37,740 bases of DNA from Oscillospiraceae bacterium (GTDB taxonomy: Bacteria; Bacillota; Clostridia; Oscillospirales; Acutalibacteraceae), in the NCBI GenBank assembly GCA_031270605.1, contig JAISXG010000062.1, positions 1 through 37,740 of the forward strand, in the 5' to 3' direction. The notes under the pieces are model-generated. The model saw only the letters and a list, made by a program, of their open reading frames with translations. It did not search any database and was not told the origin of the DNA. The translations under genes were made by a program, and so were the position numbers. Every line of letters starts with the position of its first letter. Position 1 is the first letter of the stretch. Below are positions 7,141 to 14,746 of the stretch, in pieces.

Positions 7141-8583
7141 CTAATCTTCTGAGATATCTGCCGCCTTATCAAGTTGTTGCAAAGCTGTAAAAGTTAAAAA
7201 AGCAGTGGTTCCAACAGTTTCCTGCGATGAAAAGGTAAGTGTCGCACCGTGGAGCGCCGCAATTTGAAAACACAAGGCAAGCCCCAGCCCGGCGCCGCCC
7301 TCTTTGCGGCTGCGCGCCTTATCGGGGCGGTAAAAAGGTTCGCCCAGCTTTTGCAGCTCATCCGCATACATACCCCTGCCAGTGTCGCGCACGGCTACCA
7401 CAGTTTTGCAGTCGTTTGCCGTTATGGTACATTCAACCGTTCCTTCCTCTTTGCAGGCCTTCACCGCATTGTCCACCAAATTCATCAGCAGCCCTTCGAG
7501 CAGCACTCTGTCACCCGGTACAAAACACGAAGCTTCCAATGCGCTGACAAGCCAAACCCCTTTCTCATCCGCTTTGCCGCGCAGGGCAAAAAAAACATGT
7601 GAGACGATCTCTTGCAGCGAAACAGGCGAAAAATCAATTTCTCCCTGCCGCAAAACGGCCATTTGCAGCAAGCGTTCCGAAATCAGCTGCAGACGCTTGC
7701 TTTCTTCCATGATATAACCAAGAATTTCAGCACGCTCTTCTTCACCCGGGTCGCTCAAAAGCGCATATTCCGCATAACCCTGAATGGATGTCAGCGGCGT
7801 GCGCATTTCATGGGAAAGGTTATCGGCAAGACGCTCTTTTTGTTCGGCCGCCAGCCGCAGGTCTTCCATCTGCCCGGCGATTGCCTGCGCCATCTGATTA
7901 AAACTTTCGGCCAAATCCCCGATTTCATCATTCCCCTTCTGAAAAAAGCGCACAGACAGATCGCCTTTTCCAAACAACTCGGCGGTGTGCGCAAGTTGCT
8001 CAAGCGGCTTTGAAAGCTTGCGCAAAACGATATAAAGCAAAACAGCCATCACACAGGCAGCGGCGGCGCAGGCGGCGATATAGACCCGGACCAGGCCGTT
8101 CCAATACTCCGCATGCTCACGCAGACTGTATACACTCGTAAAAGTATAGCTCTTGTCGCCATAAGGGAGCCGCGAGGCAATATATAAATATTTTTCACCG
8201 GAAACGGTTCTGATGACGCAATTATACTCCCCGTCCTTCAAAGAAAGCTCTTCCCGTTCCCCGCCGTATTTTGGCAAGTTTGAAAACAGCACATCCTCCC
8301 CCTGACGAAATTCGAACGAGGTGCCGTTCTCACCATATGAGCCGGCATAGGCCTTGAATAAACGGGTAAACCGGTTTTTGTCTGTGTCGTCATTCATCGC
8401 CTCCATATCCGCGGCCGTTGCGGCGGATATCATTTGGTGCCCGGTGAGGTCTTTGATTTTTTCATTTGACAGGCTTTGGCTTTTGCTGAATACGCTAAGT
8501 GCGAAAATCCCGCCGCACAAACAGGCCAAGAACAGAGAAAGCGTCAACAGATATGTTTTTTGCCAAAACCGCAGGTTTTTCAT
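7141..8583 (-). CDS. Membrane-bound sensor histidine kinase
   Basis: Two-component sensor of about 480 residues. One transmembrane helix near residues 10-30, an extracytoplasmic sensing region to about 155, a second helix near 160-185 (VYIAACAAAACVMAVLLYIVL), then a HAMP domain. The dimerisation/phosphoacceptor domain has its histidine at about 257 in NLSHEMRTPLTSIQGYAEYAL (split here: SHEMRTPLTS is the core). The catalytic domain shows the N box (MNLVDNAVKAC), G1 (RDTGRGM) and G2 (GGAGLGLALCF). The start at 8583 is chosen because GAGGGG lies upstream; an earlier ATG at 8610 has no binding site. It follows the response regulator gene by about 75 bp and should phosphorylate that protein. Signal unknown. 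Confidence 0.9.
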   Translation of the reverse strand: MKNLRFWQKTYLLTLSLFLACLCGGIFALSVFSKSQSLSNEKIKDLTGHQMISAATAADMEAMNDDTDKNRFTRLFKAYAGSYGENGTSFEFRQGEDVLFSNLPKYGGEREELSLKDGEYNCVIRTVSGEKYLYIASRLPYGDKSYTFTSVYSLREHAEYWNGLVRVYIAACAAAACVMAVLLYIVLRKLSKPLEQLAHTAELFGKGDLSVRFFQKGNDEIGDLAESFNQMAQAIAGQMEDLRLAAEQKERLADNLSHEMRTPLTSIQGYAEYALLSDPGEEERAEILGYIMEESKRLQLISERLLQMAVLRQGEIDFSPVSLQEIVSHVFFALRGKADEKGVWLVSALEASCFVPGDRVLLEGLLMNLVDNAVKACKEEGTVECTITANDCKTVVAVRDTGRGMYADELQKLGEPFYRPDKARSRKEGGAGLGLALCFQIAALHGATLTFSSQETVGTTAFLTFTALQQLDKAADISED

Positions 8584-8658
8584 GAAAAACACATTCCCCT
8601 CGTAATACATCTATGATACTTATACTGTATACTGTCGCTTTTTGCGGTCCCCATCGCG

Positions 8659-9315
8659 TCAGCCTTCGGTGCTGAGCCGATAACCCATTTTATAGACTGT
8701 TTTGATTTGCTCCTCCCAGTGCAGCTTTTTGCGCAGGCGCTGAATGTGCACATCGACCGTTCGGTTTTCACCCTCAAACTCATAGCCCCAAACAAGCTCC
8801 AAAAGCCGGTCGCGCGAAAGTGCCAGATTTCTGTTAATAATCAAAGTTTCTAAAAGCTCAAACTCCTTGGGGGTTAACAGGATATCCTCACCCTCGCGGC
8901 TCACCCTGCGCTCGTCAAGCGAAACACAAACACCGCAGAGAGAAAATGCCTTTTGTTGCTTATGTGTCCTGCGCAGTACGGCTTCCACGCGCGCCAAAAG
9001 CTCCAAAATCTCAAAGGGCTTCATAATATAATCGTCCGCGCCCAGTCCCAGCCCCTCAAGGCGGCTTGAAAGGCTGTCCTTGGCGGTCACAAAAATCACA
9101 GGACAATCCCCATCCATCTGCTGCATGACCTCAAACCCGGAATAAAAAGGCAGCATAACGTCCAAAAGAAGCAGGTCATATTCCTGGCGGGCAAGCGCAT
9201 CCAACGCTTCCTTTCCGTCGAATACCGCGTCAGGACTGTGGCCAACCAGCCGCAGATTCCGGCAGATCAAATCATTGATTTTGGTTTCGTCCTCAGCCAC
9301 TAAAAGCTTCGCCAT
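8659..9315 (-). CDS. OmpR/PhoB-family response regulator
   Basis: DNA-binding response regulator of 218 residues. The receiver domain has the acidic pocket (VAEDE), the phosphoacceptor aspartate at about residue 53 (LLLLDVMLPFYSGFEV), the TAKDS threonine and the MKPFE lysine. The winged helix (residues about 125-215) contains LTPKEFELLETL, SRDRLLELVWG and the recognition helix NRTVDVHIQRLRKKL. First gene of the operon with the histidine kinase and the exported protein. A GGGGG Shine-Dalgarno precedes the ATG. The upstream region is occupied by a palindromic repeat element only 26 bp from the start codon, so native promoter sequence there may be displaced. Target genes unknown. Confidence 0.95.
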   Translation of the reverse strand: MAKLLVAEDETKINDLICRNLRLVGHSPDAVFDGKEALDALARQEYDLLLLDVMLPFYSGFEVMQQMDGDCPVIFVTAKDSLSSRLEGLGLGADDYIMKPFEILELLARVEAVLRRTHKQQKAFSLCGVCVSLDERRVSREGEDILLTPKEFELLETLIINRNLALSRDRLLELVWGYEFEGENRTVDVHIQRLRKKLHWEEQIKTVYKMGYRLSTEG

Positions 9316-9341
9316 TCTGTTTTGCCCCCGTTCTATTCAAA

Positions 9342-9500
9342 CTAGATGACACTAACCGGAACACCCAGATTTTAAGCGAATTTTGTGTCAGGCAAGGCAA
9401 ATTTTGCAGGAAGGCTGGCGCCTTCCAAAAAAATTTAACGCAGCATGGCGCAAAAGGCGCCAGAAGATGCGTGTTTTGTGTTAGTGTCAACATGCCCTAG
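9342..9500. repeat. Palindromic MITE-like element, copy A
   Basis: A 159-bp imperfect palindrome. Its ends are inverted repeats (CTAGATGACACTAAC on the left; GTTAGTGTCAACATGCCCTAG on the right). At its exact centre is a perfect 7-bp hairpin, GGAAGGC-TGGC-GCCTTCC (9409-9426), preceded by GCA. It has the same length and architecture as copies B and C. It carries no coding capacity and sits just upstream of the response regulator gene. Confidence 0.8.
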
Positions 9501-9555
9501 ATCAATTTTACTAAATACTTGTTACAAACCTGTAAACAAGCTACCCTTTCCAGCC

Positions 9556-9588
9556 AAAAAACAGCCTGCAAAAAGCAAGCTGTTTTTT
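9556..9588. terminator. Terminator-like hairpin, probably for the GH29 operon
   Basis: A stem AAAAAACAGC/GCTGTTTTTT with an inner TGC/GCA pairing. On the minus strand it ends in a T run, as a rho-independent terminator should. It is separated from the GH29 stop codon by repeat copy B. Confidence 0.75.
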
Positions 9589-9748
9589 ATAGTCGATTCA
9601 CTTCGAAAGTGTTCCGGATTTTGCGGGGATGCTTTGTTTCCGAAAGGACAAAAGTGCAGGAATACTTTCGTATTCCGAGCATTTTGGACGCGTCGGGGGC
9701 GAAAAAAGACCGCAAAGGTAGGGACGGTTTTGAAGCGAATCGGCTATA
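9588..9748. repeat. Palindromic MITE-like element, copy B
   Basis: A 161-bp imperfect palindrome with terminal inverted repeats (TATAGTCGATTCACTTC on the left; GAAGCGAATCGGCTATA on the right). The central perfect hairpin is GGAATAC-TTTC-GTATTCC (9659-9676), again preceded by GCA. It shares AAGACCGCAAAG with copy C in the right arm. It lies 12 bp beyond the stop codon of the GH29 gene. Confidence 0.85.
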
Positions 9749-9759
9749 TTGTGCGAAGT

Positions 9760-11232
9760 TTATGAAAAAAATGCAACGCTTTTGATCACAGGATTGCCTC
9801 TTGACTGCGTGAACACAAAGCAAATTTCGTCTGCCCGCACATGTTCTTTCAGGCGAATTATGCGCTTGCTGCCGATCACGGTGCAATCGGCAAGGTTTTC
9901 ATGTTGCCCATCCCTGCCTGCGAACACCGAAAAAGCCTCCACCCGCTGGCTGTGGCGAATATCTTCTTGAATGACGATGGCGGCAATCTGCTCTTCACGC
10001 TCAAAGCGGCAGCTTAAAATATACTCATCCTTCGCAAAACAGTAGGAACCGCCGGTTTTCAGGCTCTCAAGCCCCGCGGGGGTGCGTTTTTCATTCTGCG
10101 AGAGTACCGAAAGCGAAAACGTAGTAACGGGCAAAGCAAACACCTTGTCGATGTGCGCTTTGAATTCCTGCAGCAGCTTGACATCCCGTTCTTCAATCAC
10201 ACCCCGGGGCGAGGGGGGCACATTAAGCAGCAGCGTCGCGTTGCCGCCGACGGTGTTAAAATAGATGTCCGCAAGCTGCCCTGCCGTTTTGAGCATTTGA
10301 TTTTTTTGCCCATAATAAGAATTTTCATGGTAAAACCAGCCGGGAGTAATGGAGGTGTCCGCCTCTGCGGGATACCAAACCAAATTACGATATCGCAGCA
10401 CTTTTTCGCGGCTGCCAAGGTCTGCTTCCTCCTCACTCACGCGCTCAAGAACAGCGGTGTCGCCGTCCGCCTTTTGCGAACGCTCGGCCACGGCTTCATA
10501 TTTTGCGTTGCCGCTTGACACAACGCTCCATTCGCTCTCGCGTGCTTTGCCGGCCTCGTTGCCGATCCACCGCACGTCGCGCCCCACAATCGCGGTCAAC
10601 GCCTGCGGCCGCAGTTCTTTTATGACGGCAAAATACCGGTCAAAATCATACGCCTGCCGTTTGCCGTTAGGCCCTTCACCGCAGGCGCCGTCAAACCAAT
10701 ATTCAAACACCTCGCCGTAATTCGTGCAAAGCTCGGTCAGTTGGTTCACATAAAAATCATTATAAGCATCGGTGCCGTAGGTGGCCGCGTTCCTATCCCA
10801 GGGTGAGAGATAAATGCCGAACTTCATGCCGTATTTTTTGCAGCTTTCCATCATCTGCCGCACAACGTCGCCCTTGCCGCCCAGATAGGGGCTGTTTTTC
10901 ACGCTGTGCTCTGTGTGGGCGCTCGGCCACAGGCAAAAACCATCGTGATGCTTTGCGGTGAGGATCACCGCCCTGCTGCCCGACGCTTTCAGAACCTCGC
11001 ACCATTGGTCGGTGTCGATTGTTTCAGGGGAAAACAACGCGGGGGATTCCTTTCCCGTGCCCCATTCGCTGTTTGTGAAGGTGTTCATGCCGAAGTGGAT
11101 GAAACTGTAATATTCCATGTCGCCAAACGCAAGCTGACCCGGCGAGGGGCGCACTGCGATCAGCCGTTCCACCTCCGGGCCGCTGTTGGGGTAACCGTTA
11201 TTGTCAAGGCACCAGCCTTTTTGAAAAAACAT
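9760..11232 (-). CDS. GH29 alpha-L-fucosidase
   Basis: Glycoside hydrolase family 29 protein of 490 residues, expected to release L-fucose from glycans by a retaining mechanism. The TIM barrel carries the family signatures: FIHFGMNTF (residue about 44), the AKHHDGFCLWPS motif (about 93), SPWDRN and the nucleophile aspartate at about 181 in YWFDGACGEG. The glycine-rich LLNVPPSPRGV closes the barrel. The C-terminal ~110 residues form a beta-rich module like those that often follow GH29 domains. There is no signal peptide, so it works inside the cell on imported oligosaccharides. Its ATG has GAAGGGG upstream. It follows mtnA by 27 bp on the same strand, which places it last in an otherwise nucleoside-salvage operon. 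The acid/base residue was not identified by eye. Confidence 0.9.
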   Translation of the reverse strand: MFFQKGWCLDNNGYPNSGPEVERLIAVRPSPGQLAFGDMEYYSFIHFGMNTFTNSEWGTGKESPALFSPETIDTDQWCEVLKASGSRAVILTAKHHDGFCLWPSAHTEHSVKNSPYLGGKGDVVRQMMESCKKYGMKFGIYLSPWDRNAATYGTDAYNDFYVNQLTELCTNYGEVFEYWFDGACGEGPNGKRQAYDFDRYFAVIKELRPQALTAIVGRDVRWIGNEAGKARESEWSVVSSGNAKYEAVAERSQKADGDTAVLERVSEEEADLGSREKVLRYRNLVWYPAEADTSITPGWFYHENSYYGQKNQMLKTAGQLADIYFNTVGGNATLLLNVPPSPRGVIEERDVKLLQEFKAHIDKVFALPVTTFSLSVLSQNEKRTPAGLESLKTGGSYCFAKDEYILSCRFEREEQIAAIVIQEDIRHSQRVEAFSVFAGRDGQHENLADCTVIGSKRIIRLKEHVRADEICFVFTQSRGNPVIKSVAFFS

Positions 11233-11259
11233 TATTCTTGCCCCTTCCCATTGGCAATA

Positions 11260-12288
11260 TTATTCATGGAGATAATGCACACCCTCTTCGGTGATGATCG
11301 CGGAAATCAGCGCGGCCGGAGTCACGTCAAAGGCGGGATTATAATCAAAATCGGGTGGCACGGCGGCACTCTCCCGCCACACGCCGGCTATTTCACTGCC
11401 CGAGCGCATTTCAATCACAATATCGTTGCCGCTCGCGCAATCAGGGTCGAAGGTGGACTTCGGCGCGGCGATATAAAACGGAACGCCGAAATGCTTTGCC
11501 ATAACCGCAAGCTGCAGCGTGCCGATTTTGTTGGCCGCATCAAAATTTTTCGCGATGCGGTCGGCCCCCGTTATGACGGCGTCCACCTTGCCCGCGGCCA
11601 TCAGTGAACCCGCCATATTGTCACAAATTACCGTGGTTTTTATGCCGGCGTCTGCAAGCTCATATGCCGTGAGCCGCGCACCCTGCAATAGGGGGCGGGT
11701 TTCGTCCACATACACATGTATTTTCTTGCCCTGTTCGGCGGCAACATAGACCGGCGCGAGAGCGGTGCCATATTTCACTGCGGCAAGCCGCCCCGCGTTG
11801 CAGTGGGTGAGCACACAAGCACCATCCCCCAGCAACATGGCGCCGTGCCCGCCGATTCTGCGGCACACGGCGATATCTTCATTGAGCACCAGCTCGGCTT
11901 CGTCCGCAAGGCGCTCGTTGATTTGTGAAATTGAAAGATATTCGACCTGCCGGGCTGTCGCCATCATGCGCTCAAGCGCCCAAAACAGGTTCTGCGCGGT
12001 GGGCCTTGAGGACGCTAAATATTCTTTTATTGACTCCAATCTCGTAAAGTACTCTTGCTTGTCTTGCATTTTTATGTTCTTTGCGCAGACGGCCATGGCA
12101 ATCGCCGCGGCAACGCCGATCGCAGGCGCGCCGCGCACCCGCAGCACAGATATGGCTTCAAAAATCTCATCGGGGACTGACAAGTGAAGCAGCTTTACCT
12201 CTTTTGGGAGCAGGGTTTGGTCCAAAATCACCAGATGATTGTCTGTTCTGTCAAAAGCGAGGGTCGCGCCGTTCAAATCTGTTATCAT
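11260..12288 (-). CDS. mtnA: S-methyl-5-thioribose-1-phosphate isomerase MtnA
   Basis: Converts methylthioribose-1-phosphate to methylthioribulose-1-phosphate in methionine salvage. The 342 residues align with the eIF2B-like isomerase family. The phosphate-binding RVRGAPAIGVAAA is near residue 51. The catalytic cysteine is 163 in THCNAGRLA. DETRPLLQGARLTAYEL is near 195, and the catalytic aspartate is 243 in GADRIAKNFDAANKIGT. NPAFDVTPAALI lies near the end. THCNAGRLA and AKNFDAANK differ slightly from the commonest forms (CNAGALA, ANGDVANK), but the cysteine and aspartate are kept. Its ATG overlaps the stop of the phosphorylase gene (ATGA), implying coupled translation. Ribose-1,5-bisphosphate isomerases are relatives, but the neighbouring deaminase and phosphorylase favour MtnA. 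Confidence 0.9.
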   Translation of the reverse strand: MITDLNGATLAFDRTDNHLVILDQTLLPKEVKLLHLSVPDEIFEAISVLRVRGAPAIGVAAAIAMAVCAKNIKMQDKQEYFTRLESIKEYLASSRPTAQNLFWALERMMATARQVEYLSISQINERLADEAELVLNEDIAVCRRIGGHGAMLLGDGACVLTHCNAGRLAAVKYGTALAPVYVAAEQGKKIHVYVDETRPLLQGARLTAYELADAGIKTTVICDNMAGSLMAAGKVDAVITGADRIAKNFDAANKIGTLQLAVMAKHFGVPFYIAAPKSTFDPDCASGNDIVIEMRSGSEIAGVWRESAAVPPDFDYNPAFDVTPAALISAIITEEGVHYLHE

Positions 12289-13094
12289 AGCTTTTCTAAA
12301 ATCCTTTCAATCAGCGCCTGCAGCTTTGCACCGCCGCTGTTGCCCACGGCAATGACCTCATCTCCGTTGAGAGCCTCGCCCGTCATGCCCGCGGCCATGT
12401 TCGTGATCATCGAAAAGCCCAGCACGCGCATATTCATCTGCGAGGCTGCGATCACCTCAAACACGGTGGACATGCCGACCGCGTCCGCCCCCAGAGTGCG
12501 AAACGCAACGATCTCCGCAGGCGTTTCAAACGAAGGGCCCGTGCAGCCGAGATACACACCGCTTTGCAGGGCAATGCCGCAATCCTCCGCGGCGCTTTCC
12601 GCCAAGGCAAAAAAGCCGTGGTCATAGGCATGGGTCATGTCAAAAAACCGCCCGCCGAAGCGCGGGTCGTTTGCGCCGATCAAAGGGTTTGTGCCCGTCA
12701 GATTGATATGGTCGCGAATCTGCATGATGTCGCCCACGCGAAAGCTTTGGTTGATGCCACCGGCCGCGTTTGTCACGATCAGCGTGCGCGCGCCCAAAAG
12801 CCACAACACCCGCACAGGAAAGATAATGTCCTCTGCCGCGTGGCCCTCATAAAAATGAAACCGCCCCTTCATGCAAACCACCTGCTTGCCCCGCAGCTCG
12901 CCCGCGATCAGCGTGCCCGCATGATTGGGCGCCGTGGCGCTCGCAAACCCGGGGATTTCTTCATAGGCGATCACAACAGGGTTTGTGATGTTGCCCACAA
13001 TGTTTTGCATGCCCGAGCCGAGGATAATGCCGACCTCAGGCACAGCTTGCAGTTTTGTTTGAATATAAGACACGGCCGCGTCATAATTCTTCAT
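12285..13094 (-). CDS. Purine nucleoside phosphorylase (type I), candidate methylthioinosine phosphorylase
   Basis: Trimeric-type nucleoside phosphorylase of about 269 residues that splits a purine nucleoside with phosphate into free base and pentose-1-phosphate. Motifs: IILGSGM (phosphate loop), APNHAGTLIAGEL, RFHFYEGH, NAAGGIN, GPSFETPAEI and VGMSTVFEV, the last with Phe where Pro is usual. The base-recognition segment reads SMITNMAAGM. Asn there is typical of 6-oxopurine enzymes, while MTA phosphorylases have Asp. Flanked by an MTA/SAH deaminase gene (10 bp gap) and mtnA (4-bp overlap), its natural substrate may be methylthioinosine. The second of two adjacent ATG codons (13094) is preferred because AGGGGGAG is too close to the first. 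Ordinary inosine/guanosine phosphorolysis remains possible. Confidence 0.85.
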   Translation of the reverse strand: MKNYDAAVSYIQTKLQAVPEVGIILGSGMQNIVGNITNPVVIAYEEIPGFASATAPNHAGTLIAGELRGKQVVCMKGRFHFYEGHAAEDIIFPVRVLWLLGARTLIVTNAAGGINQSFRVGDIMQIRDHINLTGTNPLIGANDPRFGGRFFDMTHAYDHGFFALAESAAEDCGIALQSGVYLGCTGPSFETPAEIVAFRTLGADAVGMSTVFEVIAASQMNMRVLGFSMITNMAAGMTGEALNGDEVIAVGNSGGAKLQALIERILEKL

Positions 13095-13104
13095 CATACT
13101 CCCC

Positions 13105-14391
13105 CTAGAGCTGTTTTAAGATATTTCTTGTGGCCGCCTCGGCCTCAAATTTTATTTTTTCAATATCCATCGTGCGATATTCTCCGTTTTGCCAAAGCAC
13201 CCTGCCGTCAACCATAGAAAGGCAAACATCCGCCCCGCTTTCGGCATAGCACAGGTTGCTCGCCATGTCGGTTTGGGGCTGCATGTTCGGCACGTCAAGG
13301 TCCACCGCAATCAGATCCGCACGGTTGCCCACAGCTACACTGCCGCAGCCCTCACGCCCCTGCGCAAGCGCGCCGTTCACCGTTGCGCAGCGCAGCGCTT
13401 CAGCCGGGGAAACAAGCTGCGGGGTTTGGTAATAGCCTTTATAAATCAATGAGAAAAGATACAGATCCTTCCACATATTGAGATTATTGCTGCTGGCCGC
13501 GCCGTCTGTGCCGATGGTGACACAAACGCCCTTCTCAAGCAGTTTGGGAACAGGCGCAAAGCCGCTCGCAAGCTTCATGTTGCTTGCGGGATTTGCGGCG
13601 GCAAACACGCCCTGCCGGGCTAAAATCGCAATGTCCTCATCCTCCACCCAAACGCAGTGGGCGGCGGTGACGGGCACATCAAACACGCCGTTTTCCAAAA
13701 AATAGCCTGCGGGCGTTCTGCCGTGGCGCGCCTTGCACTCCTCATGCTCAGTCTTTGTTTCAGAAAGGTGCAGCTGAATGCGGGCGCAGACCTCCTTTGC
13801 GTGCCCCGCAAGCTCGCGCACCACCTTCGGAGTCGAGGTATATTCGCCGTGAATGCACAAATCCACGAGCAGCCTGCCCTCACCCGCGCCGTGATACCGC
13901 TCGCGCAGGCGCACGCTTTCGTGAAACGACGGCAGGTCAAAATAAGAGCTGCCGTCAAAACAAACGGTTGAAACGCAGATGTTGGCCTTCAGGCCGCTCT
14001 CGAGCACCGCCCTCGCCATGCCGTCGCCGAACATATACATGTCAGAAAATGAAACGGTGCCAAAACGCATCATTTCGGCACAGGCGAGCAGGCTGCCCCA
14101 ATACACAGCCTGTTCGTCAAGCCTTGCTTCAAACGGAAAGACCTTTTCGCTGAGCCATTGCGCAAGCGGCAGGTTTTCTGCATAACCGCGCAGCAGCGTC
14201 ATTGCGGCGTGGGAATGCGTGTTGAAAAAGCCGCTCATCAGCAGCTTGCCGCGGCCGTCATATTCTTCACCAAAGCGCTCTGCCGGCCGCTCCGCGCCGA
14301 TATAAGCGATTTTGTCGCCCCGCACACCCACAAACAGGTTTTGAGCAACTGAAAAATCACTTTGCAAAACAGCGATATTTTGAAATAACAT
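13105..14391 (-). CDS. mtaD: 5-methylthioadenosine/S-adenosylhomocysteine deaminase family amidohydrolase
   Basis: Zinc-dependent amidohydrolase of 428 residues, expected to deaminate MTA (to methylthioinosine) or SAH. It shows the subfamily metal ligands: FFNTHSHAAMTLLRGYAENLPL near residue 55 (core NTHSHAAMTLLRG), DLCIHGEYTSTP, QLHLSETKTEHEEC, VTAAHCVWV and IGTDGAASSNNLNMW. The ATNGALAQG-like segment is present as TVNGALAQGREG near residue 335. The last part is the small beta domain. First gene of the operon with the phosphorylase and mtnA. Its ATG has AAGGGATGA upstream. A good extended -10 promoter lies about 70-100 bp away, flanked by an inverted repeat. Guanine or other deaminases are less likely given the MTA-type motifs and the mtnA neighbour. 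Confidence 0.85.
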   Translation of the reverse strand: MLFQNIAVLQSDFSVAQNLFVGVRGDKIAYIGAERPAERFGEEYDGRGKLLMSGFFNTHSHAAMTLLRGYAENLPLAQWLSEKVFPFEARLDEQAVYWGSLLACAEMMRFGTVSFSDMYMFGDGMARAVLESGLKANICVSTVCFDGSSYFDLPSFHESVRLRERYHGAGEGRLLVDLCIHGEYTSTPKVVRELAGHAKEVCARIQLHLSETKTEHEECKARHGRTPAGYFLENGVFDVPVTAAHCVWVEDEDIAILARQGVFAAANPASNMKLASGFAPVPKLLEKGVCVTIGTDGAASSNNLNMWKDLYLFSLIYKGYYQTPQLVSPAEALRCATVNGALAQGREGCGSVAVGNRADLIAVDLDVPNMQPQTDMASNLCYAESGADVCLSMVDGRVLWQNGEYRTMDIEKIKFEAEAATRNILKQL

Positions 14392-14434
14392 AGACTCTTC
14401 ATCCCTTCTGTGACACGGGATTCTGCCTTAATCG

Positions 14435-14508
14435 AACGACTGTAAATTCTTATAAAATGATTATAGCATAAACCGGCAAAGCTGCGCAAGCGCAAAAGAA
14501 CAGTCGTT
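14435..14508 (-). promoter_or_regulatory. Promoter of the mtaD operon flanked by a 9-bp inverted repeat
   Basis: On the minus strand: -35 TTGCGC (14484-14489), 18-bp spacer, extended -10 TGCTATAAT (core 14460-14465). A perfect inverted repeat, AACGACTGT at 14435-14443 and ACAGTCGTT at 14500-14508, brackets the promoter with 65 bp between centres, about six helical turns. This could be a paired operator, but no repressor can be named. Confidence 0.65.
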
Positions 14509-14580
14509 TTATTTTCTCCAATATATATAAATATACCCTGTCAAAGGAATATCCAAGCAAAAAATGAAGATACTATTTTT

Positions 14581-14674
14581 TGCACCGATGCACGAATAAA
14601 AGCCTCGATAAATCACGCAAAAACGCTGATTGGCAGAGGTTTTTACTCTGATTTTACGAGAGCTTCGCATTGCA
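14581..14674. repeat. Degenerate palindrome related to repeat element D
   Basis: A 94-bp imperfect palindrome just upstream of the DUF421 gene. Its right arm, TTTTACGAGAGCTTCGCATTGCA without its first bases (14652-14674), matches the right arm of element D (26056-26078) at all but about four positions. The left arm pairs only loosely. It may be a decayed copy. Confidence 0.45.
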
Positions 14675-14746
14675 TTTTTGCATATATTTCATATCAAAAA
14701 ATTCTGCTGTTCAATAGGCAAACAACAAAAACGAAAGGTGAGCATC

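Noticed and set aside
9587-9886. Short open frames running across repeat element B
   Set aside because: They follow from the palindrome, have no start signal and run into the GH29 gene.
12285-13094. Direct MTA phosphorylase (MtnP)
   Set aside because: The base-recognition segment has Asn instead of the Asp of MTA phosphorylases, and a deaminase gene adjoins. It is not fully excluded.
14630-14746. Longer N-terminus for the DUF421 protein
   Set aside because: The extension lies in a repeat-like palindrome and lacks a binding site. The TTG at 14747 has a good one and matches family length.
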